The notes under the pieces were generated by a model. It searched no databases and was not told the DNA's origin. It worked only from the letters and a program-made list of their open reading frames with translations. A stretch of DNA of 64,000 nt from Chlamydiales bacterium (GTDB taxonomy: Bacteria > Chlamydiota > Chlamydiia > Chlamydiales > JACKPQ01): contig JACKPP010000001.1 in NCBI GenBank assembly GCA_024233455.1, positions 682,001 through 746,000 of the forward strand. The letters are read 5' to 3'. Shown here one piece after another: positions 25,647-35,566 of this stretch (its first letter is position 1; each line of letters opens with the position of its first letter). Both the position numbers and the translations under genes were made by a program.

Positions 25647-26441
25647 ATGTTTTATCGAACTATCTTGATTTTGTTTGTGACTTCGCTGGTTGGCTTGAGC
25701 GCATTGGAATTTGGTAATCCGTATCTACCTCAAATTCCAGAACAGGGTATTTGGACGCCTGAAAATGCTTGGGCAGGACTAAAAATTGGATACGTGGGTG
25801 AATGGATTTATGACCGGAAGTTGGAGGTTAAACGCCCCCATGCTGGATTTTACCAGCGCGTTGACCAATTTGAAACTTGGAGTCACTTGGCCCAGATGGC
25901 TGTAAATCTCGGGCAGAGGTTTCAATTTTATGGGCAAGTGGGAACTATGAAAGCGATTGTGGATCAGCAGCCTCTAAAAGGTTTCTGTTTTAAATACGAG
26001 ACTAAGTCACAGTTTGCCGGTGGTTTTGGTGCCCGGATCTTGCTGATTGAGTGGTCACATTTTGCTATCGGAGCCAATGCCAACGGGATCGTTTCTTGGA
26101 TGGATATTGATCAGATGAGTCAAAATGGTGAGGCTATCCAGCCGAAAAATGCCTTTATTCAATTTAAGGATTGGCAGATTGGAGGGAATTTAGGTGCCAA
26201 TCTAGACCCGTTTATTCCCTATATTGGCCTTTGCTATCAAAGCGCAACTGCGAAGTTGAAAGATTTGCCAAAACTTGCAGCTTATCGGTTTGATTCTGAC
26301 CCCAGAAAGCTAAAGGCCAGGACGCATGTGGTATTATTTGGGGGAATAGGCCTCACTTTGCAACGAGGATTTGACTTAAATCTGGAGGTGAGGATGATAG
26401 GAGAGATAGGAGGATCGATGGCAATCGATCTAAAGTTCTAA
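25647..26441 (+). CDS. MOMP-like chlamydial porin
   Basis: 264 residues with a signal peptide (residues 1-19, ending LSALE). The mature start GNPYLPQIPEQGIW and the strand segment AGLKIGYVGEWIYDRKL resemble the N-terminus of the chlamydial major outer-membrane protein (GNPAEPS..., then GYYGDFVFDR). The chain alternates hydrophobic strands and ends in LKF, a terminal phenylalanine as in outer-membrane barrels. It is shorter than classical MOMP (about 370-390), so it is a reduced barrel or a PorB/OMP relative. Different from the two Lpg1974-type barrels at 6368-8881. The stop is four bases before the MFS transporter gene, suggesting one transcript. Confidence 0.7.
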   Translation: MFYRTILILFVTSLVGLSALEFGNPYLPQIPEQGIWTPENAWAGLKIGYVGEWIYDRKLEVKRPHAGFYQRVDQFETWSHLAQMAVNLGQRFQFYGQVGTMKAIVDQQPLKGFCFKYETKSQFAGGFGARILLIEWSHFAIGANANGIVSWMDIDQMSQNGEAIQPKNAFIQFKDWQIGGNLGANLDPFIPYIGLCYQSATAKLKDLPKLAAYRFDSDPRKLKARTHVVLFGGIGLTLQRGFDLNLEVRMIGEIGGSMAIDLKF

Positions 26442-26445
26442 ATTT

Positions 26446-27675
26446 ATGCGTAAAACATTATTTTCGGCCATAGCACCGTTACTGAGCATTGCTATTTTGA
26501 TGCTAGGTGGAGGTTTTTTCACAACGTTTGTTTCTTTGCGACTTTACATGGATCATCACGATGCAACGGTGATTGGTGTGGTGCAAGCGGCGTATTATGC
26601 GGGTTTTATGCTTGGAGCGCTCAAGATTGAAAGTTTAATCAAGCGTATCCGCCATATCCGAGCTTACGCCTTTTTTGCCTGTTTATGCACTGCTGTGGTT
26701 CTTTTTCAAGGCGTGTATATTCATCCTGTTGCTTGGACAATTGAACGATTTATAAATGGGCTCTGTATTGCCTCGCTTTATGTGGTTATCGAAAGTTGGC
26801 TTTTGATCATTGCCCCAGAAGGAGCAAAAGGCAAGTTACTAGCTCTTTATATGATTGCTCTTTATGCAGCACAGGCCGTGAGCCAATTTTTTGTCGATTT
26901 TCTGGATATTAAGACGTTAACCCCCTTTTTAGTGACCGGGATTTTAGGGTCGCTGTCGATGATGCCTGTAACATTTACGCGCACACAAGTGCCTGACTTA
27001 CCAGAGACGCAAGTGAAAGGATTTTTTCATGTTTTTAGGCGCTCTCCATTTGGTTGCTTAGGATGTACCATTTCAGGTCTAATATTAAGCGCAATTTATA
27101 GTTTTTTACCCACCTACGCCGAGCAAATGCACATATCGGTTTCAATTGCGATGAGCTTGACCATTGCTGGGGGATTTTTTCTTCAATGGCCACTAGGTTA
27201 TCTTTCGGATGTATTTGATCGCAGAAAGGTATTGCTTTTAGTCAGCGTCTTAACAATAGCTCCATGTATCGGAGTTGTCTTTTTTAAATCGATGGCAGCA
27301 GTGGTTTACGCGATGGTTTTTTTACTAGGCGGTCTCACATTTACCCTCTATCCTCTGAGTATTACTCACGTATCAGATAGATTCCAATCTAACGATATGA
27401 CATCGATTACGGCCGTTTTGCTATTTGCCTATAGCATCGGCTCTGTGGCAGGTCCGCTAATCGCTCCATTTGTGATTGATGCAGCGCCCCATGGGCTATT
27501 CATCTATATCGGAATGATGGCAGTTGCCCTAACGGCCATGGGCTGCTTTTCAATCATCCGGTTTAAGCCTGTTCCCAAGACCGAGCAGGGGGATTTCGTG
27601 CCTATGTCTGGACAGTCTCCATTGGGCCCTGAACTAGATCCCCGTGGGCCAGACGGTGAACGAAAAAAAGATTAA
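26446..27675 (+). CDS. Major facilitator superfamily transporter
   Basis: 409 residues, twelve hydrophobic segments in two bundles, beginning LFSAIAPLLSIAILMLGGGFF. The cytoplasmic loop between helices 2 and 3 and the loop DVFDRRKVLLL (DxxxRRxxL) are MFS signatures. The last 30 residues are a Pro/Gly-rich hydrophilic tail (GQSPLGPELDPRGPDGE). It is most like the sugar/metabolite MFS proteins of the YcaD type, but the substrate cannot be told. It starts four bases after the porin stop. It converges with the LplT-like gene; a palindromic unit lies between their ends. Confidence 0.8.
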   Translation: MRKTLFSAIAPLLSIAILMLGGGFFTTFVSLRLYMDHHDATVIGVVQAAYYAGFMLGALKIESLIKRIRHIRAYAFFACLCTAVVLFQGVYIHPVAWTIERFINGLCIASLYVVIESWLLIIAPEGAKGKLLALYMIALYAAQAVSQFFVDFLDIKTLTPFLVTGILGSLSMMPVTFTRTQVPDLPETQVKGFFHVFRRSPFGCLGCTISGLILSAIYSFLPTYAEQMHISVSIAMSLTIAGGFFLQWPLGYLSDVFDRRKVLLLVSVLTIAPCIGVVFFKSMAAVVYAMVFLLGGLTFTLYPLSITHVSDRFQSNDMTSITAVLLFAYSIGSVAGPLIAPFVIDAAPHGLFIYIGMMAVALTAMGCFSIIRFKPVPKTEQGDFVPMSGQSPLGPELDPRGPDGERKKD

Positions 27676-27678
27676 TTC

Positions 27679-27720
27679 AGCTCCAAAACCTGGCCATTTA
27701 TGGCTGGGATTAGAGGCTCT
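27679..27720. terminator. Palindromic unit between convergent genes (copy of the repeat at 47053)
   Basis: CCTGGCCA (27689-27696), loop TTTA, TGGCTGGG (27701-27708) forms a stem with G-U pairs, inside looser outer arms. The whole unit aligns with the 43-base nested palindrome at 47053-47095. Its place between two convergent gene ends fits a two-way terminator, though no long T-run is present. Confidence 0.55.
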
Positions 27721-27726
27721 GGCATA

Positions 27727-29295
27727 TCAGTCTTCTGAATTAGAGCTAATTCTAAGCGCCATCCGATTTTTTCGGTGGTAGAGTTCAGCTGTAGGCAACG
27801 CCATTAATGCTTTTTTCTTGGGTCTCCAATAAATGGCCAGGATCCCCGGTGCCAACGTTTTGTTAGGCTTATCCATATACTCAATCGATTCTACGAGTTT
27901 AAATAGCCAACCCCAAAATGGACGCTTGGGCTTTACCATGTAAAGCCGAGAAAAGGGCGTTGATGCCCATAAAAATACCAGTGCGCGCAGTTGAAAAACC
28001 TGGATAGCGGGCGCTTTAATCGGCATAGGAATACGTCCTTTCCAAATGGGCAGTAGGATATGGCGTGCGATAAAATTCAGCAGTAAACTGCTTGCTCGCA
28101 GCAATAAAAAAAGGTTAAAAAGGATGATCAAACTGGCAATAACTAGAAAGCCCATAGCTGCTGTTTGCTGGAAAAACCCGCTGACCAAATAAATAGTGAC
28201 AGGTGCTAAGAGAACCCCGCAAAAACTGATGAAGTTGTTGGCTGCAATGACCTGCCCTCTATGATGTCCATGGCTATAGGTTTGAACAAAGGAGTCGAAA
28301 GGGATAATGAAGAACCCACTCATAAAGCCTATGGCAAATAGCAAGATGATCACGCCGACCAGGTTGTATTGAAAAAGGTAGAGGGGGATAATAGTGATGG
28401 CCATACCAATCCCTGCTAAACAGGAAAGTCCAATTTCGACCTGTTTGTGTGAAACCTTGCCGGCTAGATGTGCACCAACTGCAATTCCAATGGCGCAGAC
28501 TAAAAATAAGTAACCACCGCCCACTTTATCCATTCCCAGTGAATTGATGGCAAAAGGAATAATATTCAACTGAAAAAAAGCTCCGACAAATAGAAAAAAT
28601 GCTGCGCCCGTAATAGAAGTAAGCAGATAAGGCACCTCTTGGCAACTAGCTAAAGTTGTAAAAATAGAGCGAATAAAAAACGGAGTCATTTTTTTCTTGG
28701 TGTGCTTTGGGGGAACGTACGGTACAAAAAATGAAGTGGAAAATCCAGCGATAGCAATAAGCAGGCAGACGGTGCTAGATAAGACAAAATTTTCATGAGA
28801 AATTTGCGTAATGAAAGAGGCTAAAAATGTGCCGACAATGATGGCCAAATAGGTTGCAGATGTGATGGCCCCATTTGCTTTCGATATGCTTTTTCGATCG
28901 ACGAGTTCTGGAATAATGCTGTATTTTGGAGGACTAAATAGCGCACTTTGTAGCGAGAGCAAGAAAAGTAAGGTATAGAGGCCTATGCTGTTTTTAAAAG
29001 CAAACGCCACGATTCCGCATAGCATGATGATGACTTCAAGTAACTTTAGGATGACAATGAGGCGTTGTTTGCTAAAACGATCAGCTAAAATGCCCGCATT
29101 TGAAGAGAACAATAAAAACGGCAAAACATAAATTACCCCAACCCAAAAAAGAATATCGGTTGAAGCTCCCACTCCTAAAATATTGATAAGTAGGAAGACA
29201 ATCAAGTACTTAAAGACATTATCATTTAAGGCGCCTAAGAATTGAGTGATGTTAAGAAAAGCTATGGGGTGCTTTGAAATTCGGGCTTTGAGCAT
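27727..29295 (-). CDS. LplT/YgeD-like MFS transporter
   Basis: 522 residues. The opening LNITQFLGALNDNVFKYLIV (in parts: QFLGALNDNVFK) is the signature of LplT-type transporters, which flip lysophospholipids or related lipids across the inner membrane. Twelve hydrophobic segments fill about residues 15-420. A hydrophilic tail of about 100 residues (from about 422 on) follows and is not part of the usual LplT. Chlamydial CT641, annotated ygeD as I recall, is in the same neighbourhood next to recC. The start is only 11 bases from the recC start on the other strand, so their promoters must lie inside each other's coding sequence. Lipid transport is a family-based inference. Confidence 0.8.
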   Translation of the reverse strand: MLKARISKHPIAFLNITQFLGALNDNVFKYLIVFLLINILGVGASTDILFWVGVIYVLPFLLFSSNAGILADRFSKQRLIVILKLLEVIIMLCGIVAFAFKNSIGLYTLLFLLSLQSALFSPPKYSIIPELVDRKSISKANGAITSATYLAIIVGTFLASFITQISHENFVLSSTVCLLIAIAGFSTSFFVPYVPPKHTKKKMTPFFIRSIFTTLASCQEVPYLLTSITGAAFFLFVGAFFQLNIIPFAINSLGMDKVGGGYLFLVCAIGIAVGAHLAGKVSHKQVEIGLSCLAGIGMAITIIPLYLFQYNLVGVIILLFAIGFMSGFFIIPFDSFVQTYSHGHHRGQVIAANNFISFCGVLLAPVTIYLVSGFFQQTAAMGFLVIASLIILFNLFLLLRASSLLLNFIARHILLPIWKGRIPMPIKAPAIQVFQLRALVFLWASTPFSRLYMVKPKRPFWGWLFKLVESIEYMDKPNKTLAPGILAIYWRPKKKALMALPTAELYHRKNRMALRISSNSED

Positions 29296-29306
29296 AATGC
29301 GGGATT

Positions 29307-32300
29307 ATGACACAGCAAAGCTTTGCCAGCAACAAGATGGAAAAGCTCTTAACTGAGCTGAAAAATCAACTGTTATTGTCTAAACCGCTAACGCCAAAAG
29401 TGATTGTGGTCCCAAGTAATCGCGTTAAGGAGTGGATTCAGCAGAAGATTGCCGATGATCCAACCTTCGGGGTGGCTATGGGTTTGCGTTTCTTGGGCCT
29501 GATGCCGGCAATGGAATATCTTGCAGGCGTGCAATTATTCACTAAACAAAGCTCTTTGGCGTTGGATATTGAAGGACAGATGAGCAAAATAATGCGCTCA
29601 CCAGAGCGCGAATCTGACTTATTTTCCCCCCTTTTTAATTATGTAAAGCCAGATGAAGCTGGTTCAGAGCGGCGTCTTAGACACCTTTCAGATCATTTAG
29701 CGGGGGCATTTTTAAAAATGGCGCGCTACGGAGGTACATTTTTGCCCGAATGGCTCAAAACACCTGGTTGGAAACAGACTCTGTGGAATCGGACGATGAA
29801 AATCGACCTTTATGAGCAACTAAGAACTCTTCATCCCACTAATAAACTTTGTGAGATGCATTTTTTTGCACTTTCCGCTATCCCTGATGTGTTTTTGCAG
29901 TTCATAGCCAGAAGCCATAATAAGATGATACATTACGTTTTATCCCCCTGTAAAATGTTTTGGGGAGATATTGTCTCTGATATGGGTCGACTGGCGATCT
30001 TAAAAAAGGAAAACACTCCAGAGATAGACCTATTCATGCGAGATCGCAATCCACTGCTTGCTAATTGGGGGTCTAAACTCAATTTTAAGCAATTGGATGA
30101 GAATACGACGGTCGAATTTTATGAAGATCCTGAAGAAACAACGCTCTTATCAAGCGTGCAGCGGTCTATTCTCTATAATGAAGCCCGTCTGACTGTTGCT
30201 GCCGATGAAACGATCCAGCTGCATGCTGTATCTAATAAATTACGAGAAATCGAAGTATTAAAAAATGCGCTGATTCAATTGTTTACCCAAAAAAATCTAC
30301 AGCCGCAAGATGTGCTTATTTTGGCTCCCAATATCGCCGATTATATTCCCTATATTCAAAAAGTGTTTGCAGATCATTGTCCTTTTAATTTTGTAATTGA
30401 TGATGTTCCTAAGGTACGGGCTAGCCAGTTTTTGAAAGGGGTTAAAGGGTTAATAGATCTAGCTAGAAGTAGATTTTTGCCGGCAGATATTTTGGACTTT
30501 TTTTCCAATCCCTGTGTGAGAAAAGGTTGTCAAATCCACAATGATGATCTGATGTTGATTGAACGATGGGCCAAAAATTGTGGTGTCCGTTTTGGAATGG
30601 ATGCAGAGCATAGACACTCGCTTATGGCTTTGCCTGGAATCAACGATAAAATGCTAGAAGATTCCAACAGAGGGACGTGGGAATTTGCCTTTGATGGGTT
30701 ATTAGCAGGGCTTGCGGTGATTCAACATGAAGATCAACCGTGTGATCTCTGGCCATTGGATTTTGTTGAAAATGCGGCCAGCGAATCCCTTGGAAAATGG
30801 ATCCGGTTAATAAAAAATCTGAAAAAAAATTTCAAACCCATGACCATCAAAGAATGGAGACATTGGCTCAGCTCTTTTGTGGAGGAATTTGTAGACCCCT
30901 ATCTTGATGAGCGGGGTTATGAATTATTTTTGGGCGCGCTCAGTGGGCTAGATTGCCACGATCAGTACAGGCTATCTTTTGAATCTCTTTGGGAAAAGAC
31001 GCAAGCTGCAATAGATGCCGCAGTTGGGACTTTCCATGGTGGAGATTTGAATGCTGTTGTGTTTTGCTCAATGAGAACAGGGCGGGCTTATCCGGCCTCA
31101 GTAGTTTGGTGTTTAGGGATGCAAGATGGAGCCTATCCAAGGCTTCCCTCTTTTAATCCCCTGGACGATATGGGGCAGAAAGGGGATCCTTATCCCTCGC
31201 ATGCCGATGAGGATCGTCATCTGTTTTTAGAGCTTTTGATAAGTGCACGCCAAGCATTTTGTATGAGTTATCTCTCCCACTCCGAAAAAGATGGGAAGCC
31301 TCAAGGACCATCGATCTTGATAGAAGAGTTATGTAGCTACCTCAATTTGGATCTGGTATTTCAGCACCCCAAGCAGGGATTTGATCCCCGTTATTTTTCC
31401 AAAAGTTTCCCCTATCCCTCATACGATGCGCACCTTTTTTCTATTGCCCAAGATAGCTTTCAAAAAGGCACTTTGCCCCACTTAATTCCTCAATTTTTTG
31501 GAGAAGCCCTTCCCCCTCAACAGTTACTGCACGATCTAGAGATCGATATCAATGATTTGATTCGATTTGCCAAAAATCCACTGGCGCATTTCCTCAAGCA
31601 ACGTCTCGGGGTTTATCTTGAGTATGAGGATGAAGATGAAGAATTCCATTTATCTGGTCTCAATCGGTATCTTATGCGTAGAAATTTTCTCAAAAACCCA
31701 CACGGGGATGAAATTGATATCTTTGAAAAATCGGGACATTTGCCGCTTGGGAGATTTGGTGAAATAGCAAATAGAAGCTTAAATGCATCTTCCAAAAAAA
31801 TGCATGAGCGCTTATCCGATCTTGGCCTCAAATTGACCGATCTATTTGATGCGCATTTGGGCATATCTGATGTAAAGCGGTTTTACATGAGTGCAAATAC
31901 GCTGGATTTACGTGCTATTGAGTTAACGCTTAGTGACGGAAAGCATTTGAAAATTCATGGAAAAATAGAGAATTTATCGCCTGAGGGGTTGCTGGTTCAG
32001 AGCAAATCAACACTTTCAGAGAAGGTTAAGGTATGGCCCCTCATGCTCATCGTAAGTTTGTTGGAGGTTTGCAAATCTCAAACGGTATTTTTAGAGGATG
32101 GAAAGAGTGTTGCTTACGAGCGGGATGAGGCAAAAAGCGCCTTGATAAGATATGTTGAGTACTATTTGAGAGCAGCTAGCGATCCATCCCCACTTGTGCC
32201 GGGATGGGCCACTGCGCTTTTGCAAAAAAGCCCCAACGATTTAAAAAAAGCACAGGCAGCTTATGGATTTACCGATCCCTATGTAAGATGGGCGACAAGC

Positions 32301-32372
32301 GATGATAACATCGATGTGGAGGCTATTTTTAGAAATTGGGCTAAGGATTTGCGTCAGATAGGATGCTTGTGA
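29307..32372 (+). CDS. recC: Exodeoxyribonuclease V subunit RecC
   Basis: 1021 residues. RecC is a structural relative of helicases that lacks the ATPase motifs and reads Chi in RecBCD. The family is recognised from the N-terminal VIVVPSNRVKEWIQQKIAD, the central CSMRTGRAYPASVVWCLGMQDGAYPR (in parts: CSMRTGRAYP and CLGMQDGAYPR) and HADEDRHLFLELL. Length is a little shorter than in E. coli. It overlaps recB (TGATG), and recD follows: a recC-recB-recD operon. The start is 11 bases from the divergent LplT-like gene. A palindrome copy is inside at 31870. Confidence 0.93.
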   Translation: MTQQSFASNKMEKLLTELKNQLLLSKPLTPKVIVVPSNRVKEWIQQKIADDPTFGVAMGLRFLGLMPAMEYLAGVQLFTKQSSLALDIEGQMSKIMRSPERESDLFSPLFNYVKPDEAGSERRLRHLSDHLAGAFLKMARYGGTFLPEWLKTPGWKQTLWNRTMKIDLYEQLRTLHPTNKLCEMHFFALSAIPDVFLQFIARSHNKMIHYVLSPCKMFWGDIVSDMGRLAILKKENTPEIDLFMRDRNPLLANWGSKLNFKQLDENTTVEFYEDPEETTLLSSVQRSILYNEARLTVAADETIQLHAVSNKLREIEVLKNALIQLFTQKNLQPQDVLILAPNIADYIPYIQKVFADHCPFNFVIDDVPKVRASQFLKGVKGLIDLARSRFLPADILDFFSNPCVRKGCQIHNDDLMLIERWAKNCGVRFGMDAEHRHSLMALPGINDKMLEDSNRGTWEFAFDGLLAGLAVIQHEDQPCDLWPLDFVENAASESLGKWIRLIKNLKKNFKPMTIKEWRHWLSSFVEEFVDPYLDERGYELFLGALSGLDCHDQYRLSFESLWEKTQAAIDAAVGTFHGGDLNAVVFCSMRTGRAYPASVVWCLGMQDGAYPRLPSFNPLDDMGQKGDPYPSHADEDRHLFLELLISARQAFCMSYLSHSEKDGKPQGPSILIEELCSYLNLDLVFQHPKQGFDPRYFSKSFPYPSYDAHLFSIAQDSFQKGTLPHLIPQFFGEALPPQQLLHDLEIDINDLIRFAKNPLAHFLKQRLGVYLEYEDEDEEFHLSGLNRYLMRRNFLKNPHGDEIDIFEKSGHLPLGRFGEIANRSLNASSKKMHERLSDLGLKLTDLFDAHLGISDVKRFYMSANTLDLRAIELTLSDGKHLKIHGKIENLSPEGLLVQSKSTLSEKVKVWPLMLIVSLLEVCKSQTVFLEDGKSVAYERDEAKSALIRYVEYYLRAASDPSPLVPGWATALLQKSPNDLKKAQAAYGFTDPYVRWATSDDNIDVEAIFRNWAKDLRQIGCL
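31870..31888. repeat. 19-bp near-palindrome, copy 5
   Basis: ATGTAAAGCGGTTTTACAT, inside recC; matches the consensus at every position. Confidence 0.85.
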
Positions 32373-35300
32373 TGGAAGTATACGATTGTTTAGATGAGAA
32401 CCTTGATGTCTGGGGCCACCATTTTTTAGAGGCTTCAGCTGGGACGGGTAAGACATTTACCATTGAACACGTCACAGTCCGTTTATTATTGGATCCCAAG
32501 GCAATCGACATCGATCAGATTTTGATTGTGACGTTTACCAGAGCAGCAACTAGAGAGTTAAAAATTAGGCTGCAGAAACGCCTCCGAGAGTGTTTGCAAG
32601 CGCTAGTCGAAGGAGAGGTTAAATATCCCTACTTAGACTATAGCCCTCAAGATAGAGCATTTGCCATTCAGCGTCTTGAGCTTGCTCTTAGTTGTTTTGA
32701 TAAGGCGCAAATTTACACCATTCACGCTTTTTGCCATCGGATGCTTGTCGAAGGCGGTTTTGAATCTGGCAGCTCTTTGAGTCAATCTGGACCGGATGAT
32801 CAGAATTATCAAGGTTTTTTGCAGATGCAAACCAAAGACTTTATGCGCACGGGATTAAAGCACGAGCTGTTTTCTCCTAGTCAAATTGAACGTGCTCTTA
32901 AAGCCTGTGGCGGCAATTGTGACAAGTTAGCGTCCTGTGTTGGGCGCTTGATTGATGAGAACTCAAACGTGGCTTTAACAGCCGCTGAAATGCTGGGTCG
33001 ATTTAATCAGGCACTTACAGATCTGCCTGTGAATAGTTCACAGACTATTAGGGAAGATCTTGCGGCGATTGCTTCTCATTTCAAAGGCCTTGGCGATAAA
33101 GCAGGTTGTTTTTGTCCTTCCATCGTAGAACAGATCGAGCTACTTTCTAGAGTTATCCTTTCTAAAAAAATAACGATGGACGAGTTCGATGCGCTTTTAG
33201 GAGAGGATCCTTGCCTGGTTTTACAGCTCAAAGAAGAAAACCGAAAGGTCCGGGGGAAAGATCAACCCTTGCCAGCTCTCCATCGGTGGATTGAGAAGAA
33301 GCTAATCCCCCTATTTGAAGAAGCTACCGATCCCAAACGTATCTTGCAGCATATGGCAGCTCTTTGCTCAACGCGCGTTGGTATTGCCAAAACAGTGCAC
33401 GATATAAGACCTCCTGATGACATCTTGTTGGAGTTGAATGAGGCGCTTGATAGACCAGCTTTTGCCCAAATAGCCAGGAAACAATTTCAAGCAGCTATCG
33501 TCGATGAATTTCAAGATACCGATCCCGTTCAATGGTCGATTTTTCAGAAACTTTTTATGGCTCCTGGCAAGGAGGTTCCAGCATTTTATCTAGTGGGTGA
33601 TCCCAAACAATCCATCTATGCGTTCCGAAAAGCTGATCTTTATACCTATTTAAACGCATCTAGGGAAATGGGGAGAGAGAATCGTAAAATGCTTTGTACC
33701 AATTACCGCAGCTCCAAACAACTCATCGAGGCATTAAATACTCTATTTGGTCATCAAAAAGCTGGAAAATGGTTGCAACTGCCCTCCAGTACGGTGTCAA
33801 TTGACTATCAGCCCTTGCTTGCCCACCTAGAGACTGAGCCGCTTGGCGATGAAAAAAAAGCCATCCATATTTTGAAGATCGAAGATCCCAATGCAAGAAG
33901 CGTGCCATCAAAAGAGCTCGAAGAGCAGGTGCTTTTTCCCTATATCGCCTCACAAATTAAAGCTTTAGATTTGGACTTTTCTTCATTTGCAGTGTTGATC
34001 AAAGATCGCTACCAAGCTATGCGTCTTGCTGCATTTTTCAAGCGCCATGGAGTCCCCTGTGTAAGCAAGAGTGGAGCTTCTGTCTGTGCTTCAAAAGCCT
34101 ACCTTTTGCTTGATGCTCTTTTGCCAGCAATGATTAGGCCCAATGCCCTAGGTGCTGTCAAACGACTTTTGTCAGCGCCCATCATTGCGTGGGAATACCC
34201 ACAGCTTTTGAAGGGTAGCTTTGATGATAAGATGCAGGCAATTTCGACCAAGCTTCATCTCTTTAAAGCGATTTGGGAAAAGGATGGATTTGCAGCGCTT
34301 ATTGAAGAGGTTTTAGCTTATGGATTTGGCCATGAGAAGAGCTTAAGGGAACTATTGGCCATAGAGAAAGAGAATTACGTTGATTATACCCATCTTTGTG
34401 AGCTTCTCTTAGAAGAAGAGGGAAAAAGACCCCATTCATGTCGTGATTTATACCAAGTATTTAGACAATTTAACCAAATGAATCCCGACCATCATCCACA
34501 GCTAAAGCAACGAGAGGTGCATGAGTCTTCTGCGGTCACGATTATGACTACACATATGAGTAAGGGGTTGGAATTTGATGTTGTGTTTGCTCTTGGCATG
34601 GCTTGCCGTCACAGCGAATCGGATAACCAGGAACTCGAAGCTGAAAAACTCAGGCTGTTTTATGTCGCAATGACTAGAGCCAAAAGGCGCGTATATCTTC
34701 CCGTTATTCGTACACCAGGAAAAGTCTCCAATGCAGCATCACCTGCGGAAAAGTTCTTTGCCAATTGGGAGGATTTAGAAGAGTTGAATTCCTCTGCGAT
34801 TAGTGTTGAGGTATTAGATTGCCCAATCAAATGCCCCGGCTTTACACCAAAGATGGAAGTGGACATTGTACCACCTCTAACTTATGATTTAGGCTTCAAG
34901 CGCCGTTCAATCTCTTCCTATTCAGGTCTTGTTACTACTACATTTGATACGTTGACTCCTCGGCAGTCAAAGAGTTTCACCGAATTCAATCTTCATACTT
35001 TACCAGCTGGCTCTGCAACGGGAACATTGTTGCACCATCTTTTAGAAAAGGTTATTGAAAATGGCCTTTACCAAACGCCTACCATTCAGGGCCTGTCAGC
35101 GTTTATGCAAGGTAAATTGTCAGATCTTCATCCGTGGAGTACAGTGATTGCAGAGCTGCTTTTTCAAGTCATGCATCTTTCCATAGACGGCGTGTGCTTA
35201 AAAGATATTCCACCAGATGCCATAGCCCAAGAAATGGAGTTTTTACTCCCACTTCAACCAGATTTAATGATTAAAGGCTTTGCCGATTTGATTTTTCAGT

Positions 35301-35566
35301 TCGGCGGAAAAACCTATATCGTTGATTGGAAATCCAATTGGCTGGGACCCACCTCAGATGACTACTCTCAACAAAATTTGGAGAAAGCCATGGAGCACCA
35401 TGACTATTTTTTACAAGCGCGTATTTACGGTGCTGCCCTTGTTCAGTGGTTAAGAAAATATGAGACTAAACCCCCTAAGGAGTTTTACGGCGGCGCTTTT
35501 TATGTGTTTTTGAGGGGACTTAACAATGAGGAAACACGTGGAATCTACCACTTTAGAAATTACTGA
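32372..35566 (+). CDS. recB: Exodeoxyribonuclease V subunit RecB
   Basis: 1064 residues from the ATG at 32372, part of a TGATG overlap with recC; an ATG three codons earlier is possible but has no ribosome site. Domains in order: UvrD-type helicase with Walker A ASAGTGKTFT near residue 25, the VTFTRAATREL segment, VDEFQDTDPVQW (motif II), GDPKQSIYAFRKAD, TTHMSKGLEFDVVF (motif V/VI area) and RLFYVAMTRAKRRVY; then the nuclease domain with IVDWKSNW near residue 984, giving the catalytic Asp and Lys. Somewhat shorter than E. coli RecB. Acts with RecC and RecD on double-strand ends. Confidence 0.95.
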   Translation: MEVYDCLDENLDVWGHHFLEASAGTGKTFTIEHVTVRLLLDPKAIDIDQILIVTFTRAATRELKIRLQKRLRECLQALVEGEVKYPYLDYSPQDRAFAIQRLELALSCFDKAQIYTIHAFCHRMLVEGGFESGSSLSQSGPDDQNYQGFLQMQTKDFMRTGLKHELFSPSQIERALKACGGNCDKLASCVGRLIDENSNVALTAAEMLGRFNQALTDLPVNSSQTIREDLAAIASHFKGLGDKAGCFCPSIVEQIELLSRVILSKKITMDEFDALLGEDPCLVLQLKEENRKVRGKDQPLPALHRWIEKKLIPLFEEATDPKRILQHMAALCSTRVGIAKTVHDIRPPDDILLELNEALDRPAFAQIARKQFQAAIVDEFQDTDPVQWSIFQKLFMAPGKEVPAFYLVGDPKQSIYAFRKADLYTYLNASREMGRENRKMLCTNYRSSKQLIEALNTLFGHQKAGKWLQLPSSTVSIDYQPLLAHLETEPLGDEKKAIHILKIEDPNARSVPSKELEEQVLFPYIASQIKALDLDFSSFAVLIKDRYQAMRLAAFFKRHGVPCVSKSGASVCASKAYLLLDALLPAMIRPNALGAVKRLLSAPIIAWEYPQLLKGSFDDKMQAISTKLHLFKAIWEKDGFAALIEEVLAYGFGHEKSLRELLAIEKENYVDYTHLCELLLEEEGKRPHSCRDLYQVFRQFNQMNPDHHPQLKQREVHESSAVTIMTTHMSKGLEFDVVFALGMACRHSESDNQELEAEKLRLFYVAMTRAKRRVYLPVIRTPGKVSNAASPAEKFFANWEDLEELNSSAISVEVLDCPIKCPGFTPKMEVDIVPPLTYDLGFKRRSISSYSGLVTTTFDTLTPRQSKSFTEFNLHTLPAGSATGTLLHHLLEKVIENGLYQTPTIQGLSAFMQGKLSDLHPWSTVIAELLFQVMHLSIDGVCLKDIPPDAIAQEMEFLLPLQPDLMIKGFADLIFQFGGKTYIVDWKSNWLGPTSDDYSQQNLEKAMEHHDYFLQARIYGAALVQWLRKYETKPPKEFYGGAFYVFLRGLNNEETRGIYHFRNY

